Shown here: positions 1 through 10,022 of the stretch, in pieces
Layout: each line of letters starts with the position of its first letter
Numbering within the stretch: the first letter of the stretch is position 1
Assembly: GCA_963576735.1 (NCBI GenBank)
Contig: CAUYWD010000088.1
Location: forward strand, 26,015-90,014
Direction: 5' to 3'
DNA from: Bedellia somnulentella
Taxonomy: Eukaryota > Arthropoda > Insecta > Lepidoptera > Bedelliidae
Length of the DNA: 64,000 bases
Translations under genes and position numbers: made by a program
The notes under the pieces: model-generated
The model's input: only the letters and a program-made list of their open reading frames with translations
Database searches by the model: none
What the model was told of the DNA's origin: nothing

Positions 1-600
1 TCGCTTCTTATTTATTTAATACAATCTAGTGATGGGTACGCTTCCCTCGCTACTTATTTATTTAATGCAATGCAATGACGGGTAGAGAGAGTGTGTATGA
101 ATATAACATAAACATGAACAAGCACGCCGAATATATATGAATATATTATTTCTGTAGACCTATTTTATTCATCATAGTTGACGATTACTTGTTCAAATAA
201 TAAGCTACTTAAGAAAATGAATGTATAAATACTAGTAGTTGAATTACATAACGATACTAATTTTATTTGAAAGGCTATAATTGCAACAACTAGTAACTAA
301 TACTAAAAATATTGTAGGTACATTTTATTGCCAAGTAATTTGTTAGCTAAGAATGGTGACTGAATTGTTTTCTTGTTACCGAATTGTTTTTATATTTACC
401 TGCTTTTCTAATTATTATCATTACCGTTTTTTTCTATTTATCTTGCTGGATCATTATGAGTCATTATTATCACTGTTGAAAAGATCATGAACTTCATTTT
501 ATTTTAATTTATGTTTATTTGAGTAAGATTATTAACGTAAATGTCTGAATACATTAATATACTTTGCTACTTGCTTATGACATCTATGAAGAATAGTTTA
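1..600. other. AT-rich DNA without a recognisable gene
   Basis: No credible coding region is visible. Positions 1 to about 90 contain two imperfect copies of a roughly 48 bp unit (cttatttatttaat core at about 5 and 52), cut by the window start, so a short tandem repeat may continue to the left. Confidence 0.5.
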
Positions 601-626
601 CGTTTCGGATATTTTGAACATTTCAG

Positions 627-855
627 GTTGAATGTACAATGTCCGGAGACAAGTCTAGCATTCCAATTGGCAAGCCTTCAGGGCTTCTCGGTGCCATAGA
701 CAATCTAAAATGAGGACTTGGAGAGGTCCGTCTTCGTCATTTGACATCCAGTGATGAGGTTGTGCTGAAGTAGTATAGATGGGATCAGAAGCACATCATT
801 ATTTTACCATCACAGAACTGGTTGAAGCTAAGTATAACTTTTAAATAAATAATAA
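627..855 (+). pseudogene. Possible exon-like remnant, identity unknown
   Basis: A good 3' splice-site pattern (pyrimidine-rich stretch, then tttcag at 621-626) precedes a reading frame that is coding-like in amino-acid choice. It contains an ATG at 639, a first stop at 711 after 24 codons (residues MSGDKSSIPIGKPSG at its start), and stays coding-like in the same frame for about 45 more codons with one further stop pair. No family was recognised. It could be a decayed exon, a fragment of a mobile-element gene, or chance. Base composition here is less AT-rich than in the flanks, which mildly favours former coding DNA. Confidence 0.22.
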
Positions 856-899
856 ATAAAAAAATAAAAATCATTTATTTGCCAATACATGAGTATAAA

Positions 900-2500
900 T
901 GGTGGTATATAAAATGAAGGCCTATGTATGTACTGCCAGTAAGGTGTGCAAATTTTTAAACATTAAAATTATTGATAATTTTTTTTTACATATCTTAAAA
1001 CTACTATAATAACATTGTCTATCGTAATAAAAAAAAAATTAAACATTATTAAAATTTTGTAAGTCAATCAAGGCAACACATGTACACATATTCTAAATTT
1101 TATTAAAATTAAAATGTCATAAAAAAATAAATAAAAATATAATTATTATATTATACAGTAAATCACATCAATCACACATGTCAAAATATTATATAAACTT
1201 TATTACAATTTCAATGTCAAAAAAAAAAAAAAAGAGAAAAACATAGTTTAAATTTTTAAAGTCATATATTGCAATTTTTAATAAAGTCATCAATTATATA
1301 GAAACAGTTGTCCAACAGATAATTAAAAATGATAATTTTATATTTATTGTATGTCAGTAATTTTGTCTCATCCTTTACTAGATTATACAGCTTGATCGCC
1401 ATTTCATAACCGTTTCTCTGACAAATCGATGGACTTTTAATATTTGGTTTAGTTAATTGTATTTTTTTTTTGTGTTTTGCAGCTTGAGTATGTCTTAGAC
1501 TGTGCTTTACTGAACAGTTATGTAAATTCTAGTTTAATTTAAATATTTCAACCCATTCAGATATGGTCAGCCTAAGTTCTATATGTTTCTTAAAGCCTAA
1601 TAACATTAGATGAAATAAGACCTTTAGATCTATTAGTTTCGAAGACATTTAACTCAGATTCATAAAATAAATCAACATGTGTGTTCGGATTTTTGGTTAC
1701 TTAGAATTTTGTTAGTTCATAAGTGTTACAGCTAAAAAAAAAAAAAAGAGGGGCTACTTATATTATTGGGAACATTAATAGCCACATTATTACTCAATTA
1801 CACAGTTAATAAAATAAATAAAGCAAGGCCAATAACAGATGTTCACACATGCACAGAAAACATACCTTACAATAATACAAATACAAACAATTTTGAGAGA
1901 AAATGCAAATAAAAAGACATCAACATCAATATTTAAAAAAAAAAAAAAGTGCCTTTACTCATTGTAATATATATAGAACCAGTTTTTCACTTAACAAGGA
2001 ATTTTTTTATGATTTTAAAGAGTTATATATTTTACTTTAAAAGATTTGTTATGCTCATTTCACAGATTTTATTTACATTCTTCAGAAAAATTAAAGCTAC
2101 TTTTAAACATATATTAGTAATAACATTTCCAAAAGCTCTTTTGCAAGGGAGTTTTCACAAATATTTACCAAAATAATTATAGTACAATATTGGGTTTTTA
2201 TAAAAAAAAAAAAAAACTTGGTAAATAAACTAAATATTTATATAAATCGGAAGCTGTACTAGCAATCAAAATACAGCTATATGTTCTGTAAGCTTGTCGA
2301 ATAAGTGTTCGCTGTCATGTATTAACCCTAAATCACTTGTTTTCGCAGCTCTAGTTATCTGGATGTGTCTTAGACTATTGTTATCTTAAATTTTCGTTTT
2401 ATATAAAGATAAATTGCGAGTTAAAGTCACAAAACAAATAACTTTTTGAGACATTCAAATTGACCTTTTGATTTCACATATCCTGGCAGGATCGCCAAAT
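900..2500. other. AT-rich intergenic DNA with long A-runs
   Basis: No gene is recognised. The stretch holds several uninterrupted A-runs on the given strand (1219-1233, 1734-1747, 1935-1948, 2202-2216) which belong to the cluster described separately. The only open frame (1949-2176) begins directly at an A-run, is rich in Phe and Ile and looks like chance. Confidence 0.5.
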
Positions 2501-2569
2501 AATACTAACATACAATATGTAATAGGAAGGGGGTGGCCAGAGCCAAGGAATCATAAATTCCTCAGCCAT

Positions 2570-2950
2570 TGATTTCACAATAACTTTGAAAACTATCAAG
2601 ATCGTTTTGAAGTTTGCGAACATCTGCTGGAGACTGAATGCACTTAGCAGTTTTTATATCAACTGCATAAAGGACTATCTTAGTTTTCAAAGCATCTTTT
2701 ATATATACCAATAGCTTTCAACTCACGTAACATTATAGGCTGGTCGATGCAGTCAAATCATTTTCATAGTCTGTGTATAAACATTGACTTGAGCTCCAGC
2801 ATCCATACAGCTACTTATACAGTCATACGTAATAACAAGATTAGATACTGTTGATCGTTTCCTAAAAAAAAAAAAAACCATGTTGTTCCTCACTAAACCA
2901 GAGCTCAAAGCTGAGTAGACCTGGTTTCAAACAATTCGCTCAAATACCTT
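2570..2950 (-). pseudogene. LINE reverse transcriptase remnant
   Basis: Reading the minus strand from about 2950 down to 2570 with frame changes gives pieces typical of the central RT domain of Jockey/CR1-type non-LTR retrotransposons. These are a QHGF...RST block (template-contact region), a block resembling the AFD motif region in which the Asp-containing core has decayed, and a late block ending SPADVRKLQNDLDSF, which in this family follows the FADD catalytic motif. A T14 run on the minus strand (2864-2877) splits the first block. There are multiple stops, so it is inactive. It is opposite in orientation to the RT remnant at 3440-4134. Confidence 0.55.
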
Positions 2951-2959
2951 AGCAAATAA

Positions 2960-3435
2960 GCATAGTTTTAGATACGCCTGTAATTGTGGTAGTACAGATG
3001 ATGTCAAGATAGTAGTATAGAAAACATTAGTATTTTATATCTAAAACTTCCTCCTCTAAAATCCCCTCAATTATATATATTTTTCTTTAAATTTTTGAAA
3101 GTTATAGCCATTTTAAAACTAGGATTAAAATAGTTTTAATTACATTAATTACAAAGTGTATACTATATCATACCTTTTCTTTATTTCCTACATCGACGAA
3201 TATTCGTATTAGTATGACTTACATATAAACGGGACCCAATTACTAAGACTTCGCTGTTTGTTCCTCTGTCTTTAGGTAGTGTCTGATAAACTGGTATAGT
3301 CAGAATGTTGAAACTTTTACACAAACAACAAAATTGGAATAAAAAAAAAAACTAACAGAACGGTTTAACCAAACAATTTTAAATTTATAGTCAGCACAGA
3401 ATTCTGTAAGTCATGTATGATCGTGGCTAGGACAA
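2960..3435. other. AT-rich spacer between two LINE remnants
   Basis: No gene, RNA or terminal repeat is recognised. It may include decayed LINE sequence, since both flanks are LINE-derived. Confidence 0.4.
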
Positions 3436-3439
3436 GTAT

Positions 3440-4134
3440 ACTGCATTAAATATTGATTTTAAGTACAGAAATATAAAAATTGATTCCGTCGATAAGTTCA
3501 CTTTATTAGGGTTAACACTGGATACAAACCTAAATTAAAAAAAAAAAAAAATTGGTACAATGAGATTTAAATTGACTAGTTTTGCGTGCGGGTTAGCGGA
3601 AATAAAAAAAAAAAAAACTACTGACTTGAGCACCGCTTTGTCACTGTACCATGCTTATGTAAATTCAAGGTTAAGTTACGGCGTCGTCTTTTGGGGTAAT
3701 AGTACTGATGCACAAGACATTTATATTGCAAAAACGGTACTAAGAATTTTAGCAAACATAAAAATTCCAAACAGCTGTAGACCACACTTTAAGAATCTAA
3801 AAATTTCAACTCTATGTTCTCTTTATATTTTGGAAAGCTGTAAATTAGTAAGAAAGTATCCACGATTTAAAAAAAAAAAAAACAAAAAAAAAAACAATCT
3901 GACTATATTCGAAGATTCCCATTAAGATCCGGAAGGAATAAATTACTAGTACCGCCTTCAAGATTACAAATTCATTATACAAGTCCTCTCCCTATGTGCT
4001 GTAAAATATACAATCACCTTCCAAATTCATAGCTCAAGAATCTGACTACAAATCTTTTGTAAAACTTTTAAGATTGTATTTAATAGAAAATTGTTTTTAT
4101 AATTCTAAGGAATATTTTGATAATAATATTATCT
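3440..4134 (+). pseudogene. C-terminal part of a CR1/Jockey-like LINE reverse transcriptase
   Basis: Three frame-shifted pieces in plus orientation follow the order of the C-terminal third of a LINE ORF2. First is a piece around 3480-3530 (DKFTLLGLTLDTNL, the FLG-type motif after the catalytic core). Next is an uninterrupted 121-codon piece 3560-3925 including HAYVNSRLSYGVVFWGNS, the thumb-region motif common to this superfamily. Last is a terminal piece from about 3905 to the stop at 4132-4134 ending in EYFDNNII. Each frame change coincides with an A-run of 11-15 bp. The catalytic YADD/FADD box is absent, so the copy is dead. A second 3' fragment of the same family lies on the minus strand at 7403-7690. 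Confidence 0.75.
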
Positions 4135-4640
4135 AATATGATACTTTAAATAATTACCAGAATTTTAATTTGTTTTATTTTAATTTAATGTAATTTAATT
4201 TGATTGTTGGATTGTTTTTATGGTTGTTTTATTGATAAATAGAAATTTGAATTTTATAAATGATTATGTTTCCTAATTTTTACTTTATCGTGTTTTGTGT
4301 TATCAAGTTTAATGTGTAGATTAGTTGTGTGAGATTTGATTAAAATGTAATAAATTTAGAAATGAGTATATTTTGCTATGCCCTTGCAGGGTATACATGT
4401 AAAAATTTATGTACATTATGTCATGTAAATTGCGATGTGTGAAATGCTATAAAGATTTTGATTTTGTATCTGGGTAAGACCTAATAGGGCAATTCTTACA
4501 ATACTGTCATAAGCCGCTGACAGAATCAGGATATGTTAATGCTCTAGAAATTGATGATAGCTCTAGCAACCGTGACAGTGTAAATGAATAGTTTTAAATT
4601 AATTTTAAGCTTATAAATGTTAATGAAGTACATTAAGAGT
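4135..4640. other. LINE 3' untranslated and flanking AT-rich DNA
   Basis: No coding region is seen. The first part probably belongs to the 3' untranslated region of the preceding LINE; the boundary with the following element is not marked by a clear target duplication. Confidence 0.4.
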
Positions 4641-4765
4641 ATTAGTATAAGATTGCATAAGTCTTTTAGCGATATGCCCGCCTATTGTTTTCCTGTCTAT
4701 TGTATTTCATTCTGCATATGTCCTTAAATTGTTTTGGTGTACAATAAAGTTTATTTTATTAGAAT
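4640..4765 (+). mobile_element. 3' terminal fragment of a LINE
   Basis: The order tagcgatatgcccgcct, then a T/G-rich stretch, then tgtacaataaag followed by tttattttatt matches the end of the LINE tail at 20061-20175 and, in reverse, the insertion at 13994-14382. The AATAAA signal followed by short repeats is the usual 3' terminus of such elements. No coding part is attached. Confidence 0.5.
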
Positions 4766-5717
4766 ATTAAATTATGTTAAACTTAAACAGTATGTTATGA
4801 TTATAATTAACGAATACCATTTGGTTGGCTCTCATTTGATTTTTGTATTACAGAATGTAATCGATAGGTAAGTGGTATTTGAATAAGGTGTGTAATAAGT
4901 AAGTTTCAGAATGTTAATTCTATACTTCTTATAAACATAGTCAAAAGTAAATAATACTAACTTTTGATAGCAGTTAATAAGGATTAAGATTGATGATAAT
5001 GATTTATTAGAATTTTTGAAGTATTCTTGTAAGAAATTCCTGTAGTGTTTAAGTATTGCAATGTACAATTATTATTTTTGAATTTTCATGCTATTTATTT
5101 TTGTATAAGTGCCGAATGTCATATTATTCACAGCTCGATGCTCGCCTCGATGAAAATTACTTGCTTATGCTTAAATGTTTTTAGATCAATACAAATAAAG
5201 TTTAGATAATGTGTTAAAAACGTGCACCAGGAGGTTGCACATTGTCGGATGGCCGAATGTCATATTTTTATGAATTGGCAACACCCACAGTGTGCCGGGA
5301 CCCGTCAATGGATGTCAATGTCAAGATGAGTGAAGGATGAACGCGGGATTCCAGGGTGGATGCGCGGGAGACTAACTTGTGATCAATGCATAAAATAATG
5401 TAGATGAAATAGAAAGTAAAGTGGTGATATCATTTAATAGTCGTTTTCTTCAAACTATGGACAAAATACCCGCGGCAATCACTGATAAGTCATACCTTAT
5501 TTTGAAGCCTGAGACGTTACGTTTACTTGTTTAAACCGCATTATTGTGGGGTATGGGAATATAGGCACTTTTAATTGAAAGTGACTTTATTACCAGTTGA
5601 ATATCAAAGTAAACTAAGTATCATTGCGGAAAGCTCTTTGTGTTATACTTTATGTAAAAAATCATAACAAGAATCTCAATAACAAAACAATCAACAATGT
5701 AGGTATTTAATAAATAG
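4766..5717. other. Unassigned stretch, no supported gene
   Basis: Mostly AT-rich. Positions 5220-5370 are more GC-rich and repeat the phrase gccgaatgtcatat twice (5110 and 5249), suggesting a decayed repeat. The minus-strand frame 4832-5068 has the composition of random AT-rich sequence and is not accepted. Confidence 0.35.
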
Positions 5718-5955
5718 CTGCGTAGTGTCGGCTTACAATAGCACTATACCCCATTTCTTCCAGTAGATGTACGTAAGAGGCAACTAACGGTAATTTATGG
5801 ATTTTTGGCGATGCGGTTGGAGACCCATCATCAACAACCTTTATTTTACCATCTTTTCGCCACGCAACTTCCATAAGTGGCGGATGAATTTCAAATTCCC
5901 TAGCTCTGGCTATCCCTTCAATGTATTTATAGCCGTGAATATGTGTGTACGTATG
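5718..5955 (+). mobile_element. SINE-like repeat with an RTE-type tail
   Basis: This roughly 240 bp block is repeated in diverged form at 40427-40693. Shared landmarks in order are gtgtcggctta, tgtacgtaagaggc, ggttggagacccatca, acaacctttattttaccatc, ttccctagctctggct or its counterpart, and an end in cgtga(g/a)tatgtgt followed by short gta/atg repeats. That end resembles the 3' end of the RTE insertion at 50437-50833 (cgtgagaatatgtatg), which suggests mobilisation by RTE machinery. No protein is encoded. Confidence 0.6.
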
Positions 5956-6125
5956 AAATAAAAAAAAATGTGTTAATAGTCTATGTCCCTGTGTATAATT
6001 ATCTTAATTATTTACTAATTTCATTGAGTATTAAAACGTGCAGAAATCATAACATTTTTTTTTATAATATCGCTAGATTCCCATTCCTTTATTTTAAAAA
6101 ACTACACAGGTATACATTCTGTGTA

Positions 6126-7372
6126 CTAAGTATCGGGAATTTGTCAATAAAACAAAAAATACAAATTATTCATCTAAATTTATTTTATCGCCTTCAAAGT
6201 AGGCCCCATCGCTTGCAATACAACATCTCCACCGCTTCACCCAGTCTTCCATACATTTTTCATAGGCTATTTGCGGTATGGCCTTTAGCTCATTCAGCGA
6301 ATTTTCTTTTATGGCTTCTATCGACTCAAAACGTTTTCCTCGAAGTGGTAATTTTAACTTGGGAAATAAAAAAAAGTCAGACGGAGCCATATCAGGTGAA
6401 TACGGTGCTTGGTCGAGAACTTTTGTTGAATTTTTCGCTAAAAACTCTTTCACTATAATGGCTGTGTGTGATGGTGCATTATCATGGTGCAGCATCCATG
6501 AGTTGTGTTGCCACAAATCTGGACGTTTTCGGCGGATACTCTCACGCAAACGCTTCATGACGCCTAAATAATATTCTTTATTCACTGTTTCTCCCTCTGG
6601 AAGGAATTCGGAGTGAACCACACCGTGGTAGTCAAAAAAAACTGTCAGCATCACCTTGATTTTGGAGCGACTTTGCCGCGGTTTTTTGGGTTTCGGCTCG
6701 TTTTCGAGACGCCATTCTGAAGACTGTTGGCTTGTTTGCATGTCGTACCCATAATCCGTAGAAGCTCGGGAACCATGTCTTCAGCGACATGCTTTCGCTG
6801 CGCTTTTTGAACAAAATTGAGCTCTTTTGGAACTAGTCGAGCGGCGACGCGTTTCATGCCTAAAATGTCAATGAGAATGTTGTGGACGGACTTAAAAGAT
6901 ATGTTCACCTCACAAGCCAACTCTCTCAGACTCATACGTCGATTTTCGAGCACTAGCTTCTTGATTCTGTCGATGTTTTCTTTGGTCGTAGCGGTTGAAG
7001 GTCTACCAGAACGAGGCAAGTCTACTACTACTTCTCGGCCTTCTTTAAAAGCCTTATACCATTCATAAGCCCTGGTTTTCGATAAACACGATTCGCCGTA
7101 GGTATTTCGCAACATTTTTAGTGATTCACCACATGAAATATCATTCGAAACACAAAATTTAAGGCACACTCTTTGTTCAACAATATTTTCCATTGTAAAA
7201 ATCGCCGAGGACTCAAAACTATGACCAACAAAAAATGTAGTTTAAAACAAATTAAGTGACAGATCCCGCTCAAATTTTGCGCGCTAAATCAGTACAGTGT
7301 TACCAACATGCAGTAAAATTTGAACGACCTCTTTTACGCGGGTCTTTTTATTGACATATTCCCGATACTTTT
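6126..7372 (-). mobile_element. mariner DNA transposon, inactive copy
   Basis: The 1247 bp element has matching ends: aagtatcgggaa(t)ttgtcaataaaa at 6128-6151 and its reverse complement at 7347-7370 with one mismatch. TA dinucleotides lie at equal distance outside both ends (6124-6125 and 7373-7374), as expected of the TA target duplication of mariners. The length is typical of the group (about 1.3 kb). The flanking bases are also partly inverted (ctgtgta / tacacag), so the true terminal repeat could be a little longer. It carries one broken transposase gene on the minus strand. Confidence 0.85.
6166..7193 (-). pseudogene. mariner transposase, deletion of the first catalytic Asp
   Basis: The frame from ATG 7193 gives the paired helix-turn-helix N-terminal half (FCVSNDISCGESLKML..., then RSGRPSTATTKENIDRIKKL linker). 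A second frame, 6166-6741, carries the C-terminal catalytic half with HDNAPSHTA (second Asp) and YSPDMAPSDFF (third Asp, spaced as in the DD34D mariner triad). Between them, around 6745-6770, a segment of roughly 15-20 residues is missing, with a frame change. In mariners this interval holds the first catalytic Asp (GDETW-type motif), which is not found in any frame here. The enzyme would cut and join element ends at TA sites; this copy cannot. The DNA-binding half remains open and could in principle act as a repressor, but nothing shows expression. Confidence 0.88.
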
Positions 7373-7402
7373 TACACAGAGTAAAATTTCAAATAATATA
7401 AT

Positions 7403-7690
7403 TCAATAAAGTTTCATTCGTGTTTGCTGAATTTCGTATAGCGGGTCATAAAGGTCCCAATCTCTTCTCAAACTATACTTAAACTTCTGGTAATTATTTA
7501 AATATACGCAATAAATTAAATTATTATCAAAATATTCCTTAAAACTATTCTCTATTAAGTCTATTTTTAAGGTTTTATAAAAGATTGGCAGTTTGTATAA
7601 TTCATAGAACATAGGAAGAGGACTTGTTTAATGAATCTGTAATCTTGAAGGCGGTACTATTAATTTATCCCTTTCTGTTTTGAATTTTTA
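7403..7690 (-). pseudogene. 3' end of a LINE of the same family as 3440-4134
   Basis: On the minus strand the phrase agtaccgccttcaagatta (about 7633-7651) is shared with the plus-strand remnant at 3949-3967. The frame 7403-7612 ends DLIENSFKEYFDNNLIYC, close to the terminus of that remnant. The mariner 6126-7372 lies immediately next to its 3' side, so the two insertions may be related in position. Only the last 90 or so codons are present. Confidence 0.6.
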
Positions 7691-7699
7691 TGTTGGCTA

Positions 7700-8055
7700 C
7701 AATTCAAATGCACCGTTATTGTACAAATATATCAAATGCCATTTGATAACTGAAATGAATGACTTTTAAAAAGGAGTACATTAGCCACGTTCATGACACT
7801 TTTTAAACTCAAAGGGGGTAAAACAATTTGCACTTCATTAAGTAAATTGAATTATTAACAAATACTATACACTCCATTATACATTGCCTTTTCTATTATT
7901 TATCTGATGTCGGAAGTAAGGCACGGTAATTATTTACATAATGTTTTTAATCCTTTTTATTATGGAGAGGGTTTGTTATTGTCCAATAGAAATTATCAAT
8001 TATAAAAATGAAGAATGTTTAAATTCAATTCGAGTAGTAAATGAAAATTAGATTG
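7700..8055. other. Unassigned AT-rich DNA
   Basis: No gene or repeat was recognised. Confidence 0.4.
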
Positions 8056-8059
8056 CATA

Positions 8060-8215
8060 TAAGAAGCTCGATCCCGTACAATTTGCGGGTCCCAGGATTT
8101 CAGGATTAGCGTAGAGCAATCGAATTCGATCGCCAATGTGTACGATCCTGGCAAACCTTTGTAGCTTCGTTTACATTCATCACTTTTTTCATACACGCTT
8201 TATTCCACAGACTTA
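8060..8215 (-). mobile_element. RTE-type LINE 3' coding fragment
   Basis: On the minus strand, 8200 down to 8120 reads as the last conserved block of RTE ORF2 (MKKVMNVNEATKVCQDRTHW), matching the intact fragment at 50437-50799 (MKRLMDVNEAREVCQDRTKW). Upstream the similarity fades, and the (TATG) tail is missing. Confidence 0.5.
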
Positions 8216-8536
8216 GGACACCAGCCTTTTAAGCACACTCTCTATTTGTTCCAATATTATTCGTCATAAATTATTTATTATTATTGTAACACATCAAGAA
8301 AATGTGATCTTATTTAAATTATAGCTAATTTTGCAATAAATAAAGTAAACTTATATTTTTCGGTGGAGCGTGCTTATATTATAATAATATGACTACAGGT
8401 GCATTTGTAAAAGCTTCATTGGAAAACTTGATAAAAAAGAGGTCACCTCAATATAAAATTCCAATTCGATGCGGATGAAACCGTGTGGGAGAGCTATTAA
8501 ATAAGTTTTACTTAGAATTACAACGAACCATTGATA
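8216..8536. other. Unassigned AT-rich DNA
   Basis: No gene or known repeat was recognised. Confidence 0.35.
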
Positions 8537-9075
8537 TATGGGTGTTTTCAAAGAAACTGGTCCACTCGATGTCTCAGGCCAATATTTCGATGATACGTAC
8601 TGATTACTTTATAATTATAACTCTTAGTAACTCTGTATTAATTTTAACAACCATATATATCTCTCCTTGCAGTTAAACAATTATTAAAAGGAACTTTATA
8701 CATTAGTTGACAGGCCTGCCCTAACACTTGAGTACACTATCCAAGCAAAACGTGATTAATCTGAACACCAGCTAAAAACGTGTATGGGTGTTTTCAAAGA
8801 AACTGGTCCACTCGATGTCTCAGGCCAATATTTCGATGAAACGTACTGATTACTTTATAACTCTTAGTAACTCTGTATTAATTTTAACAACCATATCTAT
8901 CTCTCCTTGCAGTTAAACAATTATTAAAAGGAACTTTATACGTTAGTTGACAGGCCTGCCCTAACACATGAGTTCACTATCCAAGCAAAACGTGATTAAT
9001 CTGAACACCAGCTAAAAACGTCACGTGATATTCAGAAGAATTAGTACCTCTGCCAACCTCTTCAGATATTATTGA
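8537..9075 (+). repeat. 246 bp tandem duplication including the 3' half of a SINE
   Basis: A unit starting tatgggtgttttcaaagaaa occurs at 8537 and again at 8783 with few differences; the second copy lacks a 6-7 bp piece. The right part of each unit (from ggcctgcccta to gaacaccag) is the middle of the SINE seen complete at 17641-18009. After the second copy the SINE continues to its end (cacgtgatattcagaagaat to cctctgccaacc...). The duplication therefore arose after the SINE inserted and joins SINE sequence to unrelated flank. Confidence 0.75.
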
Positions 9076-9325
9076 GGTTGAGTTCGATTATTTAAATTAT
9101 TCTCATTTGTATTTTATTATACAAGTTGAGTTATATTTGTATCGGAGTACAATATACAATGGCCCGGCTCAAGACGAACTAAAACGTAGATCTTTGATAT
9201 ACTGTTGATGTTTGATTACCTATTCTATAACAATAAAACTTTTTCCTCAGCATTTTTGATTCATTATTCCCCTGCCATAGGCAACAGTCCCCTAAGTCGA
9301 ATTTTCAGAAAAACTACAATTCCTA

Positions 9326-9998
9326 TGTTCGCGCCAGATATGTACTCGCGGCTTTAGCATATTTTATTTAGTCTGCGATTGACAGATCGACTGACAGTTG
9401 AGTTGAGATAAAAATAACTCTTCTCTTGCACTTTCGATTTTTGAATGGAATTGGCGTATTGAAATTGTAATTGATTTGTATAATTTTGAGTATTGTGATA
9501 CAAATAGAAGCAGCATATTTTGATAGTATATATTGTGAATCGGTGAAATTGTGGACGATAGCAAAGTTATCGCACTGGAAACAAAAACCTTTGATGTGCT
9601 TTGAGAGCATTGGACCCGACAAACAGCTGTCGAAGATATTAGTAAAATACGAAAAGAAAGGAATAAAAAGACACGATATCCTTTGGACAGGGAATCGTAT
9701 TATTGATCCCAGACTGAATGCATTCAGATCTCCACAAATTATTGAAGATAGCCAGCAAACCACTTAGAAGAACTAAGGACTGAACACCTCACCAGTTCCA
9801 GCTTAATGATCAGAGTTTCCTCATTCCACTGATTTGAAGCTAAAAGGAATTTTGATTGATGTGCTGCCGGCCAGTGTAGCGGTAAGCCTTCCATCACTGA
9901 AGAACCAACATCACTTGGAATAACACAGAAACACGAACAAAATTGTTGGTAGCAGAGAAACACGAACATAATAAATGGTAGCAGAGAAAACACGAACA
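9326..9998 (+). repeat. BEL/Pao 5' LTR
   Basis: It is nearly identical to 16628-17271. It begins TG and ends CA. Its right end contains repeats of a roughly 30 bp unit, tggtagcagagaaacacgaa, one copy more than the 3' LTR. The phrase tggtagcagag equals the start of the primer-binding site that follows at 10005. An open frame of 98 codons (9471-9767) exists in both LTRs but is preserved simply because the LTRs are almost identical. Confidence 0.92.
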
Positions 9999-10004
9999 TA
10001 ATTT

Positions 10005-10022
10005 TGGTAGCAGAGCGTGGTT
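10005..10022 (+). promoter_or_regulatory. Primer-binding site of the BEL/Pao element
   Basis: TGGTAGCAGAGCGTGG begins six bases after the LTR end. It starts with TGG, the complement of a tRNA CCA end, as expected for minus-strand priming. The matching tRNA cannot be named without a search. Confidence 0.7.

Larger units (their letters stand above)
1219..3894 (+). repeat. Cluster of 11-15 bp homopolymer A runs
   Basis: Ten A-runs of nearly uniform length occur within 2.7 kb, at about 1219 (15), 1734 (14), 1935 (14), 2202 (15), 2864 (14), 3341 (11), 3537 (15), 3604 (14), 3869 (14) and 3884 (11). All are A on the given strand. They interrupt LINE coding remnants of both orientations (minus near 2870, plus near 3540, 3610 and 3875), so they are not the natural poly(A) tails of those elements. 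They may be insertions, slippage products or assembly artefacts. Confidence 0.6.

Noticed and set aside
6278..6571. Plus-strand frames within the mariner (also 6817-7068)
   Set aside because: Antisense shadows of the transposase.
9471..9767. 98-codon frame inside both BEL LTRs (again at 16773-17069)
   Set aside because: Kept in both places because LTRs are almost identical; a 131-codon frame on the opposite strand is equally preserved and no domain is recognised.
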